A stretch of DNA of 64,000 nt, from NCBI GenBank assembly GCA_009691135.1, contig SHVF01000001.1, forward strand, positions 33,649 to 97,648. The letters are read 5' to 3'. The stretch comes from Candidatus Planktophila sp. (GTDB taxonomy: Bacteria; Actinomycetota; Actinomycetes; Nanopelagicales; Nanopelagicaceae). The position numbers and the translations under genes are program-made. Positions 10,674 to 21,538 of the stretch are shown one piece after another (position 1 is the stretch's first letter; each line of letters starts with the position of its first letter). The notes under the pieces were generated by a model. The model saw only the letters and a program-made list of their open reading frames with translations. It was not told the origin of the DNA and searched no databases.

Positions 10674-11848
10674 GATGTGCGTAATCTACGCCGTTCAATA
10701 GCTTTTTGTAGTTCAACTTTCACTTCTGGATCGCGTAATGCGCTGCCAAATACATAGCCCAAACCAAGATAGAGAGAAATTAACGCTGAACCGCCATATG
10801 AGACAAATGGCAGAGTCACTCCAACTACTGGCAGAACGCTAGTGGCAGATCCAACATTGAGAATAGTTTGAATTGCTATCAAACATCCAATTCCTGATCC
10901 CACATAGCGTGACATTGGATCTTTACAACGAAGTGAAATCTTAAAGATTGAATAAATTATTGCAGCCAATAATAAGAGAACTGCCAGCGTTCCAAGCAGT
11001 CCTAACTCTTCACCTATAACAGCGAAGATAAAGTCGGTATGTGCCTCTGCTAAGTTGCCCCATTTTTGTCGGCTGCCACCTAACCCAACACCGAAAATTC
11101 CGCCCGTTGCTAAGCCCAATAAACTATGGGCTGGTTGCCAACCAGCATTCTTGTAGTCCTCGACTGCAAACGGATCGAGAACAACTAGAAAACGATCAAT
11201 GCGATAACTAGCAGTCACAATTAGTCCAGCAAAAGCGACTGCGCCGATGGCGATTAAGGTTCCAAAGACGCGAAGTTCGATTCCTGAAATAAATAGCATT
11301 CCACCAAGAATTGCCGCTATCACACAGGTTGTTCCCAAGTCATTACCAAGTAATACCAACACCATAACAAGTGCGAAACCAGGACCGATCAGGGCAAAGA
11401 CGTTTACTCGCGATTTTCCAGTGCGCTCTTCGTTGGACAACATATAGCCGGCCCAAAGAATTAGTAAAAATTTAGCCAGCTCACTTGGTTGTACGTCAAC
11501 AAAAGGAAGAGCAATCCAATTGGTATTTCCATTCACTGTTTTACCCACACCTGGAATTTGCAAAATTAGGAGAATAATTGCCGATAGCACTAGCCCAAAC
11601 CTGGCTAACAAACGCCATTGCGCCAATGAGCGTTGTGATAAAAATATCGCAACTGGTATTGAGATTGCAAGAAAAGCAAACTGACGCGAGACGATGGCAA
11701 CGGCATTTCCCCGAGTATCTAGAGCATGAATCGAGGAAGCTGAAAAGACCATCACTAGGCCAATTATTGATAGCGAAAGAGCACTTATCGCAAGAATGTA
11801 AAAATTGTTTACGGGCTTTGTTAGAAATTTTTCTCCGGCTTTGCTCAC
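10670..11848 (-). CDS. ftsW: Lipid II polymerase FtsW (SEDS family); start moved to GTG at 11848
   Basis: SEDS polytopic protein; GTG preceded by aaaggagaact; 4-bp overlap with murD stop. The longer track ORF (to 11926) lies inside murD. Confidence 0.92.
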   Translation of the reverse strand: MSKAGEKFLTKPVNNFYILAISALSLSIIGLVMVFSASSIHALDTRGNAVAIVSRQFAFLAISIPVAIFLSQRSLAQWRLLARFGLVLSAIILLILQIPGVGKTVNGNTNWIALPFVDVQPSELAKFLLILWAGYMLSNEERTGKSRVNVFALIGPGFALVMVLVLLGNDLGTTCVIAAILGGMLFISGIELRVFGTLIAIGAVAFAGLIVTASYRIDRFLVVLDPFAVEDYKNAGWQPAHSLLGLATGGIFGVGLGGSRQKWGNLAEAHTDFIFAVIGEELGLLGTLAVLLLLAAIIYSIFKISLRCKDPMSRYVGSGIGCLIAIQTILNVGSATSVLPVVGVTLPFVSYGGSALISLYLGLGYVFGSALRDPEVKVELQKAIERRRLRTS

Positions 11849-13230
11849 AAGTTCTCCTTTATTACGGCAGCCGCAAAACGATCGCCCCGATCGGAATAGG
11901 AAATAAACTGATCCATTGATGCACATGCCGGTGCTAGCAATACCGTATCTCCCGCACTCGCCCGCAATCTTGCCGCGGAAACAACGGCCTCCATCAATGA
12001 ATTACTGGCTCCACCTTTTACATAAGCAGAATCAGTTTCTATATAAATAATTTCAACCTCTGGCACTTGGCGACGGAGTTCAGTAGCGATTAACTCACGA
12101 TCTGTTCCGATCAATATCACCGCTTTGATTCTAGATTTGCAACGCTCCACCAACTTATCCATCTGCGCACCTTTTGCTAAGCCACCAGCGATCCAGATCG
12201 TGGAGAGAGTCCCTAACAGCGAAGCAGCCGCTGCGTGTGGATTAGTCGCTTTGGAATCATCTATCCAAGTAATTTCATCTCTTACTAGAATTGTCTCAAT
12301 ACGATGGCGACCAGGTTTAAAATTGCGAATCGCTCGTTGAATTGATTTATGGTCAACGCCCATGGCGCGAGCTAACCCAGATGCGGCCAGAGCATTTGAA
12401 ACGCTGTGTGGCACAGTTGGAACGACCTCTAGAACCTCTGCCAATATCACCGCCTCTTGCGGATCAACAACAAATGCGCGATCCACTAAGAGATCTTCCA
12501 CGACGCCAAGTTCACCAGGGCCAGGAGTTTCAAGGGAGAAAAATACTTTTCGACCCTGCCAATTCGTAGCCCTTGTTAGAACTTCAGGGTCACCAGCGTT
12601 AAATACTCCAGTGTTTGTGCGATCTAGAATCGACATCTTTGCTGCGGCATAACTCTCAAAATCTCCATGCCAATCGACATGATCTGGTGCAATGTTTAAT
12701 ACTGCTGCAAAATCAAATTCAGCCTCATGCAACCAGTGCAATTGAAAGGATGATAGTTCTAAGACTAATACTTGATAATTTTCAGAACTTTCTACAGATT
12801 CCAAAACTGTTGTCCCGACATTTCCGCAAGCAACCGCTGAGATTCCACCCTCGCACAACATCGCGGCAGTTAACTCCACGGTGCTTGTCTTTCCATTAGT
12901 GCCAGTTAAAGCAATCCATCTTTGAGCTGGCACTAGTTCTGCTCGCAGAGACCATGCTAAATCGATCTCATTCATGATCTTTATACCGGCCGAAATCGCA
13001 TCAGTTATCAAGGGGTGATCCGGTCTCCATCCTGGCGAAACTATCACCGCATCAAAATTCTTTACATCAAATGATTTCGAAGTAGCTACATCGAAACCAT
13101 CTACTGCACTGATTTGATCATCTGCTATCGAAATCAACGCGCCACGTTTAGAAAGTGACTTGGCGACAACAAGTCCAGTAACGCCTGCACCCAGGACAAG
13201 AATTCGTGAGCCATAGAAATTAATTGTCAT
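11845..13230 (-). CDS. murD: UDP-N-acetylmuramoylalanine--D-glutamate ligase
   Basis: LVLGAGVTGLVVAKSL, ALTGTNGKTSTVELTA, NPHAAAASL. Confidence 0.96.
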   Translation of the reverse strand: MTINFYGSRILVLGAGVTGLVVAKSLSKRGALISIADDQISAVDGFDVATSKSFDVKNFDAVIVSPGWRPDHPLITDAISAGIKIMNEIDLAWSLRAELVPAQRWIALTGTNGKTSTVELTAAMLCEGGISAVACGNVGTTVLESVESSENYQVLVLELSSFQLHWLHEAEFDFAAVLNIAPDHVDWHGDFESYAAAKMSILDRTNTGVFNAGDPEVLTRATNWQGRKVFFSLETPGPGELGVVEDLLVDRAFVVDPQEAVILAEVLEVVPTVPHSVSNALAASGLARAMGVDHKSIQRAIRNFKPGRHRIETILVRDEITWIDDSKATNPHAAAASLLGTLSTIWIAGGLAKGAQMDKLVERCKSRIKAVILIGTDRELIATELRRQVPEVEIIYIETDSAYVKGGASNSLMEAVVSAARLRASAGDTVLLAPACASMDQFISYSDRGDRFAAAVIKENL

Positions 13231-13242
13231 CGCCCATCCTGC

Positions 13243-14301
13243 TTAACTATTTACCCACTGGGCGTAGAAGAGTCCAAGTCCTGCTGCAACACAAAGACCG
13301 GCAATAATCCAGAACCGCAGGACAATTGTTACTTCTCCCCAACCCATAAGTTCGAAATGATGTTGAAGCGGCGCCATCTTAAAGATGCGTTTGCCGCCAG
13401 TTAATTTGAAGTAGACAACCTGCAAGATTACAGATGCGCTAATTATTACAAAGAGTCCACCAAGTGGAATCAACAAAAGTTCAATACGTAAGGATGTTGC
13501 AATGCCAGCAAGTGCACCGCCTAGCGCAAGAGAGCCGGTATCGCCCATAAAAATCTTGGCAGGAGATGCATTCCACCATAAGAATCCAGCGCAAGATCCC
13601 GCAAGGGCGGCAGATAAAACTGCTAAATCGAGTGGGTCTCTTACTAAGTAACAATTCGCTCCAGGTGCCACCGCGCAGCTCTGACCAAATTGCCAAACAC
13701 CGATCAAAATAAAGGCGATAAATGTCATTACCGCGGCTCCCGTTGCTAAACCATCCAAGCCATCTGTCAGATTTACACCGTTACTGGTTGCGGTAACCAT
13801 GAGAACTACCCAAATTATGACTAAAAAAGTTCCAAGAACAATTGAAGTATCGCGAACAGTTGAGAGATTCTGCGAAATCGGACTGAGCCCATCACGATCT
13901 GGAAAATGTATACCTGCATAACCAAAAGCTGCGGCACAGAGAACTTGTCCAAAAATTTTCTGCTTAGCATTAAGGCCGAGCGATTTCTGGCGTGAGACCT
14001 TTAACCAATCATCTAAGAATCCAACAAATCCGAGCGAAGCCATAAGGGCTAGAATTAAGAGCGCAGAAGTACTAATTACATTTCGGGTCAACAAGTGAGC
14101 AGTGAAATAACCTACTGCAGCCGCGAAGATGATAATAATTCCGCCCATGGTTGGCGTTCCGCGTTTAGTGTGATGCGATGAAGGTCCGTCATCTCTAATG
14201 ATTTGACCATAACCCCGGCGAGCCAAAAATCGAATTAGAGCCGGAGTGCCAAAGAGTGAAAAGAAGAGGGCGATAGATCCGGCAATTAGAATTTCTCTCA
14301 T
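13243..14301 (-). CDS. mraY: Phospho-N-acetylmuramoyl-pentapeptide transferase
   Basis: [35 protein letters not shown]. Confidence 0.97.
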   Translation of the reverse strand: MREILIAGSIALFFSLFGTPALIRFLARRGYGQIIRDDGPSSHHTKRGTPTMGGIIIIFAAAVGYFTAHLLTRNVISTSALLILALMASLGFVGFLDDWLKVSRQKSLGLNAKQKIFGQVLCAAAFGYAGIHFPDRDGLSPISQNLSTVRDTSIVLGTFLVIIWVVLMVTATSNGVNLTDGLDGLATGAAVMTFIAFILIGVWQFGQSCAVAPGANCYLVRDPLDLAVLSAALAGSCAGFLWWNASPAKIFMGDTGSLALGGALAGIATSLRIELLLIPLGGLFVIISASVILQVVYFKLTGGKRIFKMAPLQHHFELMGWGEVTIVLRFWIIAGLCVAAGLGLFYAQWVNS

Positions 14302-15701
14302 CTTATTTCACTCTCCCCTTCTTCAACGATTCCAAGCATCTTCTCAAGTTGATTAGTAATACCCTGCGCAATCTCTTCAAAAGCTTCAGCGCGAGATGCC
14401 TTTACTAAAATCACATCTCCCGACCTCATCTGTGTTACTAGCGCTAGCGCTTCAGGCTTGCTTTCCAAAAGATGAACATCCGTTGCGCAAGTAGTGCCGA
14501 TCTCATCTGCGTACTCTGGGGCTGCGACGCAGACCAAGTGATCAATTCCTAACTCTGAGGCAAGGGTGCCAATACCCGCATGTCGATCTCGTGATGACGC
14601 GCCGAGTTCGTGCATCTTTCCCAGAAATGCCCACGATTGACCACCGCGTTCTTGTGCAAAAAGAACTAGCGTTCGCAGCGCCGCCTCGGCAGATTCTGGA
14701 CTCGAGTTGTAGGAATCATTTATTAAAACCACCCCACTTATCTCAGAAATTTCCATACGCCACTTGCTGTGAAGTTCTGCCGTAGAAAGGGCTCCTGCGA
14801 TTAAATCAATCGAAGCACCTAATGTGGTCGCAACCGCTGCTGCCGCAAGGGCATTAGCCACTTGATGGATACCAACGATGCGAAGTCCAACAGCGGCGCG
14901 ACCAGCAGAAGTTACCAAGTCAAAATGGGGACGACCTTCACGAATTTCAATATCTGTGGCGCGCACATCAGCAGAAGTGCTATCGCCGAAAGTAATTACC
15001 GTTCCATCATGAAGAGATTGCATCTTTTGTGTGAATGGATCGTACTGACCAAGGATTGCAACCGCTGATTCATCAAGTGAAGAAATCATCTCTGATTTTG
15101 CGGTAGCAACTGCTTCGGCAGAACCAAATTCACCAATATGTGCGGTACCCACACGTAAGACGACTCCGATATTTGGCTTAGCCATCTGACAGAGTGAGGC
15201 GATATCACCGAGATGGCGCGCGCCCATTTCCAATATACAAAACTTGGTGTTTGCATCACATTGCAAGAGAGTTATAGGTGTTCCGAGTTCGTTATTAAAA
15301 TTCTCTTGCGGAGCCACCGTATTTCCAACAGATTCCAAGATATGTTGTAATAAATCTTTGGTAGTTGTCTTGCCCTGTGAACCCGTGATTGCAATAACAA
15401 TCAGATCTGGCAGAGCCTCACGCACATGTGCAGCTAACTTATTTAGGGCAGCCAAAACATCTTTAACAACAATGCAACGCTTTGCAGAAGGCACTGTCAC
15501 AAGGGCTAGCACAGCACCATTTGCAAATGCTGCATCTATATAGGCATGGCCATCCGCTTTCTCGCCCTTTAGGGCTAGAAAGATCGAACCTGGGGCTGCG
15601 CTACTCGAATCAAAAACTGGTGGTGCGGTGATAGCCAAATCATCACCAATTAATTCTCCGCCGACGATCTTTGCGATTTCAGATGCTTGTAGGGTAATCA
15701 T
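14298..15701 (-). CDS. murF: UDP-MurNAc-tripeptide--D-Ala-D-Ala ligase
   Basis: [46 protein letters not shown]. Confidence 0.96.
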   Translation of the reverse strand: MITLQASEIAKIVGGELIGDDLAITAPPVFDSSSAAPGSIFLALKGEKADGHAYIDAAFANGAVLALVTVPSAKRCIVVKDVLAALNKLAAHVREALPDLIVIAITGSQGKTTTKDLLQHILESVGNTVAPQENFNNELGTPITLLQCDANTKFCILEMGARHLGDIASLCQMAKPNIGVVLRVGTAHIGEFGSAEAVATAKSEMISSLDESAVAILGQYDPFTQKMQSLHDGTVITFGDSTSADVRATDIEIREGRPHFDLVTSAGRAAVGLRIVGIHQVANALAAAAVATTLGASIDLIAGALSTAELHSKWRMEISEISGVVLINDSYNSSPESAEAALRTLVLFAQERGGQSWAFLGKMHELGASSRDRHAGIGTLASELGIDHLVCVAAPEYADEIGTTCATDVHLLESKPEALALVTQMRSGDVILVKASRAEAFEEIAQGITNQLEKMLGIVEEGESEIR

Positions 15702-17191
15702 CGCTTAGCCTCGATCGCCTTTGCCAAGATAACTCGATCATCAAAATCAAGAGTCTTACCATTTATTTCCTGACCAAGCTCGTGACCCTTGCCAAGAACT
15801 GCAACTGTATCGCCCGCACCAGCAAGAGATACTGCATATGTAATAGCTTCGGCGCGATCACGAATTATCCGCGAGGCTTCTGCAATTTCTATCCCAGCAG
15901 TCATCGCTTGTAAAATAGCATCTGGATTTTCGGTTCTGGGGTTATCGCTGGTGAACACTGCAATATCTACATTCGCGTTAAGTGCTTGGCCCATTAACGG
16001 ACGTTTCATGGGATCGCGGTCTCCCCCACAACCCAGAACTGCGATGACTTTACCTGTCGTAAATTCACGAATCGAACCCAGCACATTTGATACCGCATCA
16101 GGAGTATGCGCATAATCAACTAGAGCCGTAAAGTCTTGACCTATTGTGATTTCTTCAAGTCGGCCCGCTGCGCCATTGATATTTGGAACAATTGTTGCGA
16201 TATCAATTGGGTCCACTCCTAGATCAACAGCAATAGCAATAGCCATAAGTAAATTATCAAAGTTATACCCACCTCGTAATGAAGTTGAAGTTTCGATTAA
16301 AATTCCACCGGCGCCACGAATCTTTAACTGTACGCGTTTGGATTGGTTATCAATTTCGATAAAGTGCCATACCGCCTGCGGGTTGGAGCGTGAAATTGTA
16401 ATAGCCGGGAGCTCAGTTGCGGTTGCCAGTCTTGCGCCATATGTGTCGTCAATATTGATGCAAGCCGAGTCTGCAAATGAGTAATTAAAAAGAGATGCTT
16501 TGGCTAAGAAGTAGCTCTCCATGTCACCATGAAAATCTAAGTGATCTTGCGTTAAGTTGGTAAAAGCTGCAATTGCAAAGTGAGCGCCTTCTAGACGGTG
16601 CATTGTCATCGCATGACTTGATGCCTCAATTACTAGATGGCGCATATGGCGCTCTTTCATAACGGCTGCAAGTGCCTGCAGATCTGTCGCCTCTGGTGTT
16701 GTCCGCTTGCTGGCAAGGACTTCACTGCCAATGCGAGTTTCCACTGTTCCGATTAAGCCACAATCTCGGTGAGCTGCTTCAAATATTTGATACAAAAGGG
16801 TTGAGACAGTTGTCTTGCCATTTGTCCCGGTGATGGCAACGCCACTTAGATCACGCATTGGTTCGCCATAAAACAGCGCGGCTATTCGTCCTGCAACTAA
16901 GCGCGGATTTGTAACAACTAGGACTGGAATTCCCTTTATTAATTTAGCGCCGGCAATATCTGTTACAACAGCAACTGCCCCATGCCTTTGCGCGTTGGCT
17001 GCAAATTCGGCCCCATGTCTATTGGCACCAGGTAAGGCAATAAAAAGATCTCCCGGTTGTACATCAGAATCGATATGCGTTATTCCAGTAATTAAAACTT
17101 TAGCGAGTTCATCTTCGCTAATTGACGATGTTGCACCAATTAAATGAGATATTTTTGGAAGCACCAGTGAGAAATCGGCAAATGGGCGCAC
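15698..17191 (-). CDS. murE: UDP-MurNAc-L-Ala-D-Glu ligase MurE
   Basis: ITGTNGKTTVSTLLYQIF, EASSHAMTMHRLEG, VLGCGGDRDPMKRPLM, TSDNPRTENPDAIL. Confidence 0.96.
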   Translation of the reverse strand: MRPFADFSLVLPKISHLIGATSSISEDELAKVLITGITHIDSDVQPGDLFIALPGANRHGAEFAANAQRHGAVAVVTDIAGAKLIKGIPVLVVTNPRLVAGRIAALFYGEPMRDLSGVAITGTNGKTTVSTLLYQIFEAAHRDCGLIGTVETRIGSEVLASKRTTPEATDLQALAAVMKERHMRHLVIEASSHAMTMHRLEGAHFAIAAFTNLTQDHLDFHGDMESYFLAKASLFNYSFADSACINIDDTYGARLATATELPAITISRSNPQAVWHFIEIDNQSKRVQLKIRGAGGILIETSTSLRGGYNFDNLLMAIAIAVDLGVDPIDIATIVPNINGAAGRLEEITIGQDFTALVDYAHTPDAVSNVLGSIREFTTGKVIAVLGCGGDRDPMKRPLMGQALNANVDIAVFTSDNPRTENPDAILQAMTAGIEIAEASRIIRDRAEAITYAVSLAGAGDTVAVLGKGHELGQEINGKTLDFDDRVILAKAIEAKR

Positions 17192-19032
17192 TAGCGTTGC
17201 CTTGCACTTACTTGAGAAGCTTTTACAACGCTGGCTTCGCGCTTCTTGGCGCTTAATTCTTTTTGAGTTAGGGCAACAGGCATTACCTTAGTTCCGGTTG
17301 GCGCCACGTTCTCTGATTGTAGAACAAAAGTCATAACCTTTTTAAACACTGGGCCACAAAGTGAGCCGCCATAGTGAGCGCCCTTAGGATCTTGAATAGT
17401 TACACTGATTACATACTTTGGCGCATCCGCTGGAGCAAAACCGATAAATGATGCGGTGTAGCCGCTGTATTTGCGCAGTTCTGAATTAAATCGCATTGCA
17501 GTTCCAGTCTTACCAGCAACTCGATAGCCGGGGACCGCAGCACTTGGCGCAGTTCCTTGTCCGGAAACCACAGATTCCATCATGATGCGAAGTTGTTGAG
17601 CAGTTGCGGTGCTAATAACGCGCTCGTTAGTGCGCGCCGATGAAGCAGTAAATTTTCCTGAAGCATCACTGGTTCCGGCAATAACTGTTGGCGAAACGCG
17701 AACTCCATTATTTGCAATCGTGGCAAAAATACTTGTCGCCTGCATGGCAGTTAGCGAATAACCCTGACCGAAAGCCACAGTCGGAGCAGTTGTTCCTGAC
17801 CAATTACTTACCGGGCGCAAGATTCCAGCAGATTCACCGGGGAGCCCAGAGCCAGTTGATTTACCGATACCAAACTTGGATAAGTAGTCATGCAAGGTAT
17901 CATTCGAAAGCATTTCACCAATTTGAATTGTGCCAGTATTTGATGAGACTGCTAAAATTCCTGAGGTTGTTAACTTTTGTACTGGATGACGCTCGTGATC
18001 GTGAAAAGTATCTCCACCCCGCTTAATTGAATAGGGAACAGTTAAAACAGTCTCTGGGGTTATCTTCTTCTCTTCTAGTGCGGCAGCAAGTGTCATCACC
18101 TTGCCAGTTGATCCCGGTTCATAAACATCCTGCACCGATGGATTACGCATGAGAGATTCTGAAACCGTTTTTGTATTGTTTGGATCAAAGGTTGGCGCAG
18201 TAGCGTGAGCTAAAATATGTCCTGTCTTAGGATCCATGACAATTACAGTGCCACTTACCGCACGCGCTTTGCTTACCGCTTCCTGAATCGCATTTGCTGC
18301 CACCCATTGCACGTCGCGATCAATAGTTAATCGAACAGTGGTTCCCTTTTTAGCTGCTGCGAGCTCGTTCTGTGATCCTGGAATTTCAGCTCCAAGACCA
18401 CGCGCATACGAGTATCGACCATCGGTTCCAGAAATCTTTGAGTTCATGCTCGATTCGATACCAGTAGCACCTATTCCATCTTGGCGGACGAAACCGACGA
18501 GTGAAGAAACCAGCGAACCAGAAGGATATTCTCGAATGTAATTACGTTCGGCAAAGAAACCAACGATACGCTTATCAAAATGCTCTTTATCAAGGGCCGC
18601 GTTATAAGTTCGGATTGCCGCAGTCAGATTTCGCCAAACTGCTGGTTTCGCACTCTTGGTAACCATTGAATAACGTTTTGTACCCGAAATAGCACTTTGT
18701 ACCTGCGCGACTGTCATCCCCAAATATGGCGCCGCGAAATTAGCGGTCTGCACTGTATCGGTTACTTGTGTCTGATCTACAACGATGTTTATCGCTGAGA
18801 CGCTACGTGCAAATGCCACACCATTTATATCTGTAATTTCACCACGCGCTGCCGGAATTGCGCGAGTGGATTCCATTTCATTGACCGCCTTGCTGCGATA
18901 TTCACCGGCTTGTACTGCCTGAATTTGAATTAAGCGAGCGGCAAATAAAAGAAAAAAGATCAAGATAAAGATTATGAGTACACGTATACGTGAGGCGGCT
19001 AAATTTAAGTTACCCACGGGTGACCTCCCCAT
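17191..19032 (-). CDS. ftsI: Penicillin-binding protein, FtsI/PBP2-type transpeptidase
   Basis: YEPGSTGKVMTLAAAL (SxxK), SSNTG, AGKTGTA (KTG); N-terminal TM. Confidence 0.94.
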   Translation of the reverse strand: MGRSPVGNLNLAASRIRVLIIFILIFFLLFAARLIQIQAVQAGEYRSKAVNEMESTRAIPAARGEITDINGVAFARSVSAINIVVDQTQVTDTVQTANFAAPYLGMTVAQVQSAISGTKRYSMVTKSAKPAVWRNLTAAIRTYNAALDKEHFDKRIVGFFAERNYIREYPSGSLVSSLVGFVRQDGIGATGIESSMNSKISGTDGRYSYARGLGAEIPGSQNELAAAKKGTTVRLTIDRDVQWVAANAIQEAVSKARAVSGTVIVMDPKTGHILAHATAPTFDPNNTKTVSESLMRNPSVQDVYEPGSTGKVMTLAAALEEKKITPETVLTVPYSIKRGGDTFHDHERHPVQKLTTSGILAVSSNTGTIQIGEMLSNDTLHDYLSKFGIGKSTGSGLPGESAGILRPVSNWSGTTAPTVAFGQGYSLTAMQATSIFATIANNGVRVSPTVIAGTSDASGKFTASSARTNERVISTATAQQLRIMMESVVSGQGTAPSAAVPGYRVAGKTGTAMRFNSELRKYSGYTASFIGFAPADAPKYVISVTIQDPKGAHYGGSLCGPVFKKVMTFVLQSENVAPTGTKVMPVALTQKELSAKKREASVVKASQVSARQR

Positions 19033-19429
19033 TGGCTAGCGCTTGCGATTGCGCATCTAGGTTAAGGAAAACTGGGGATTGCGAAGCTCGCATTCCGAGA
19101 GCTTCTGCCTGTGCGGCAAGAGCAGCCGGTGATGAAACTGATTCAATTTGGCGGTTTATTGCCTCGCGTTGATCTGCAACAACTTTTGCCTCCGCCTTTA
19201 GCTCAGAGAGCGTGAAGGCATCTTGGGCCAGCAAAATATTTACCGCGAGAAGAATTAGTAATCCAATTCCCGCAACTGCGGATAGAAATATTGCAAAGAA
19301 GCGATGAGTGGCTTGGGCGCCCTCTGAAAGATTTGGTAATAATTTTAGGAAAACTTCCGCAGATTTAGCTGACAATTTTTGACGAGGCACACGAACGATC
19401 TGAGTTGCTACTGGATTTAGGAGCGCCAT
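19010..19429 (-). CDS. FtsL-like small bitopic division protein
   Basis: 139 aa, one TM followed by heptad-like region; located between rsmH and ftsI. Confidence 0.75.
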   Translation of the reverse strand: MALLNPVATQIVRVPRQKLSAKSAEVFLKLLPNLSEGAQATHRFFAIFLSAVAGIGLLILLAVNILLAQDAFTLSELKAEAKVVADQREAINRQIESVSSPAALAAQAEALGMRASQSPVFLNLDAQSQALANGEVTRG

Positions 19430-20386
19430 CTACGCGGCCACCCTTTCAATTGCACGAAGTCGCACGGAGGCAGATCTTGGATTTTTGGCAAGTTCTTGAT
19501 CGTTTGGCGTCTCACCTGATTTAGAAGCCATCACAAACTTGGCAGCAAATTCGGGAAGATCGACCGGCAGATTGCGTGGAGTCTTTGAGGTAGTGCAATC
19601 GACAAAGATCTCTTTGACTATTCGGTCTTCTAAAGATTGAAATGACATTACAACTACGCGACCACCAACAGTTATGAGATCTAGCGCTATTGGTAATGCG
19701 CGTGTGATGGCGCCGAGTTCGTCATTGGCTTCAATGCGCAGGGCTTGAAATGTGCGTTTAGCGGGGTTGCCACCTGTACGTCGCGTTGCTGCTGGAATGC
19801 TCTCTTTTACCAATGTAGCAAGTTCTTGAGTTGAGTTAAGCGGTGCCTTAGCACGCGCTTTCACAATATTTTCAACGATGCGAGTTGCAAACTTTTCTTC
19901 GCCAAAGGTGCGCAGAATCTTCACTAAAGTACCTGGCGCGTAGGTATTTACAATCTCAGCAGCGGTGATTCCGCGACTGCGATCCATGCGCATATCAAGT
20001 GGGGCATCTTGTGAGTAAGAAAAGCCGCGGTCTACTTCATCTAATTGAATTGATGAGACACCTAGATCAAAGAGGATGCCATTGACTTTATCAAAGCCAT
20101 TCTCTTTAACAACTTCGGAGATTTGATCAAAGACTGCATGTGCACTCTTAAAGCGAGTGCCAAAATGAGCAAGGCGAGCAGATGCTCTTTCGAGTGCGAT
20201 CTGATCACGATCAATACCAATTACGGTAAGTGTTGGAAACTTTTCAAGAAGTGCTTCTGTGTGGCCACCAAGTCCAAGAGTGCAATCAACAATTACTGGG
20301 TTCTCATTTAAGAACACTGTTGGAGAAAGTAGTTCAATGCAGCGATCTAGCATCACTGATACATGTTGCGCGCTTGAATCGTTCAT
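19430..20386 (-). CDS. rsmH: 16S rRNA m4C1402 methyltransferase RsmH/MraW; start set at ATG 20386
   Basis: HVSVMLDRCIELL, DCTLGLGGHTEALL, GILFDLGVSSIQLD; ggggga SD before MNDSSAQHVSVML. Confidence 0.96.
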   Translation of the reverse strand: MNDSSAQHVSVMLDRCIELLSPTVFLNENPVIVDCTLGLGGHTEALLEKFPTLTVIGIDRDQIALERASARLAHFGTRFKSAHAVFDQISEVVKENGFDKVNGILFDLGVSSIQLDEVDRGFSYSQDAPLDMRMDRSRGITAAEIVNTYAPGTLVKILRTFGEEKFATRIVENIVKARAKAPLNSTQELATLVKESIPAATRRTGGNPAKRTFQALRIEANDELGAITRALPIALDLITVGGRVVVMSFQSLEDRIVKEIFVDCTTSKTPRNLPVDLPEFAAKFVMASKSGETPNDQELAKNPRSASVRLRAIERVAA

Positions 20387-20432
20387 CACTCCCCCATTTC
20401 TTAGCTCGCCTTTTCCTATATCTACTCTGCAT

Positions 20433-20533
20433 CTCTCATCTCTGGTCACCGCCGGCCGACGGATCTAACGAAAGTGACACCGGGGAAGGGGTGTCACTGT
20501 CGGCTTTAGGTCGGCGGTGGCCACAAATGAGAG
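20433..20533 (-). ncRNA. mraW-type cis RNA motif (long two-tier hairpin in the mraZ-rsmH spacer)
   Basis: Outer stem CUCUCAU...UGGCCACCGCCGAC / GUCGGC..CGGCGGUGACCA...AUGAGAG; inner perfect 9-bp stem AGUGACACC/GGUGUCACU closing loop CCUUCCCC, matching the CUUCCCC loop I recall for the mraW RNA motif. Confidence 0.78.
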
Positions 20534-20563
20534 CGCTATTAAGTTGTTTTATTACCTTTCAAA

Positions 20564-20995
20564 CTAGAAGAGCCCGGGAAAGATCTCCTCTGAAACTTCA
20601 GCAAAGCCTTTTTCGCGATCTGTTAGATATGAATTCCATGAAGTGTTATCCCAAATTTCAACGCGAGTATTTGCGCCAATAACTACACAATCTTTTTCAA
20701 GTCCTGCATAAGTACGAAGTCCGGCAGGAATAGTTATGCGACCTTGGCGATCAGGAATTTCATCGTGTGCGCCCGCAAACATCACGCGCATGTAATCGCG
20801 AGCATTCTTTGATGTAACAGGTGCTTGGCGCAGTGTTTCGGTGATCGTTGCAAATTCTGAAGACGGGAAAACGTATAAGCAACGTTCTTGTCCCTTTGTA
20901 ATTACTAAGCCAGCAGAGAGCTCTTCGCGAAATTTTGCAGGAAGTATCAAGCGGCCTTTTTCATCAAGGCGTGGCTCGTGGGTGCCGAGAAACAT
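20564..20995 (-). CDS. mraZ: Transcriptional regulator MraZ; start set at [15 protein letters not shown]
   Basis: [24 protein letters not shown]; second [13 protein letters not shown] repeat. Confidence 0.96.
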   Translation of the reverse strand: MFLGTHEPRLDEKGRLILPAKFREELSAGLVITKGQERCLYVFPSSEFATITETLRQAPVTSKNARDYMRVMFAGAHDEIPDRQGRITIPAGLRTYAGLEKDCVVIGANTRVEIWDNTSWNSYLTDREKGFAEVSEEIFPGLF

Positions 20996-21036
20996 TTTCT
21001 TAGCCCCCTTCCCCGAGGACTCTTGAGGGGGAAATC

Positions 21037-21065
21037 CCACTTAATCCCCCACTTTACTCCACTTT
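21037..21065 (-). promoter_or_regulatory. MraZ-box-like direct repeats upstream of mraZ
   Basis: Minus strand reads AAAGTGGAGTAAAGTGGGGGATTAAGTGGG: three (A/T)AAGTGG boxes at 10 and 12 nt spacing, about 40-70 nt upstream of the mraZ start. Confidence 0.75.
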
Positions 21066-21124
21066 ACTCCTTTTTCAACCACCCTCCGCCATTAATCTCC
21101 CACCGCCTCCCCTTCTTGGGGATG

Positions 21125-21160
21125 AAAAAAACCCCCACCGATCTCGGCAAGGGCTGGGGA
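21125..21160 (-). terminator. Candidate Rho-independent terminator for the DUF3040 gene
   Basis: Minus strand CCCCA...CCGAGATCGG-TGGGGG followed by TTTTTTT. Confidence 0.5.
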
Positions 21161-21175
21161 GTTATGCGTTATAAA

Positions 21176-21538
21176 TTAGCCATTATTGCGCTGGTCCCAT
21201 CGATCTTCTAAGCCCTTTGTGAAGCCTTGGCCAAATGAGCGGCGAGCGCGTTTTGGGGTTTTGCCAGCCTTTGCACCAGCGTTAACCAAGCCGTTTACGA
21301 GAAGAATTACGCCGACCAGGGCCACGATGAAGCCTCCCACCCCAACCAAAGTCAGCTGAGCAATTAGACCGGCGAAGAGAATTGAGAAGCCACCTAGTAC
21401 AAAGGCGATGGCAATACCGATGGATGCGCCTATGCGGGTGCGAGAGCCATTTAAGGTCGAGACTAGACGTGGGTCATCGACAGATAGCGCCTCTTCCATC
21501 TCGGCTAGTAGGCGTTGTTCGCGCTCAGATAGTGCCAT
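21176..21538 (-). CDS. DUF3040-family membrane protein
   Basis: MALSEREQRLLAEMEEALSVDDPRLV N-terminus typical of DUF3040; two TM segments. Confidence 0.88.
   Translation of the reverse strand: MALSEREQRLLAEMEEALSVDDPRLVSTLNGSRTRIGASIGIAIAFVLGGFSILFAGLIAQLTLVGVGGFIVALVGVILLVNGLVNAGAKAGKTPKRARRSFGQGFTKGLEDRWDQRNNG

Noticed and set aside
11849-11926. N-terminal extension of ftsW in the ORF track (MCINGSVYFLFRSGRSFCGCRNKGEL)
   Set aside because: Lies inside murD; GTG 11848 has a good SD and gives a normal FtsW N-terminus.
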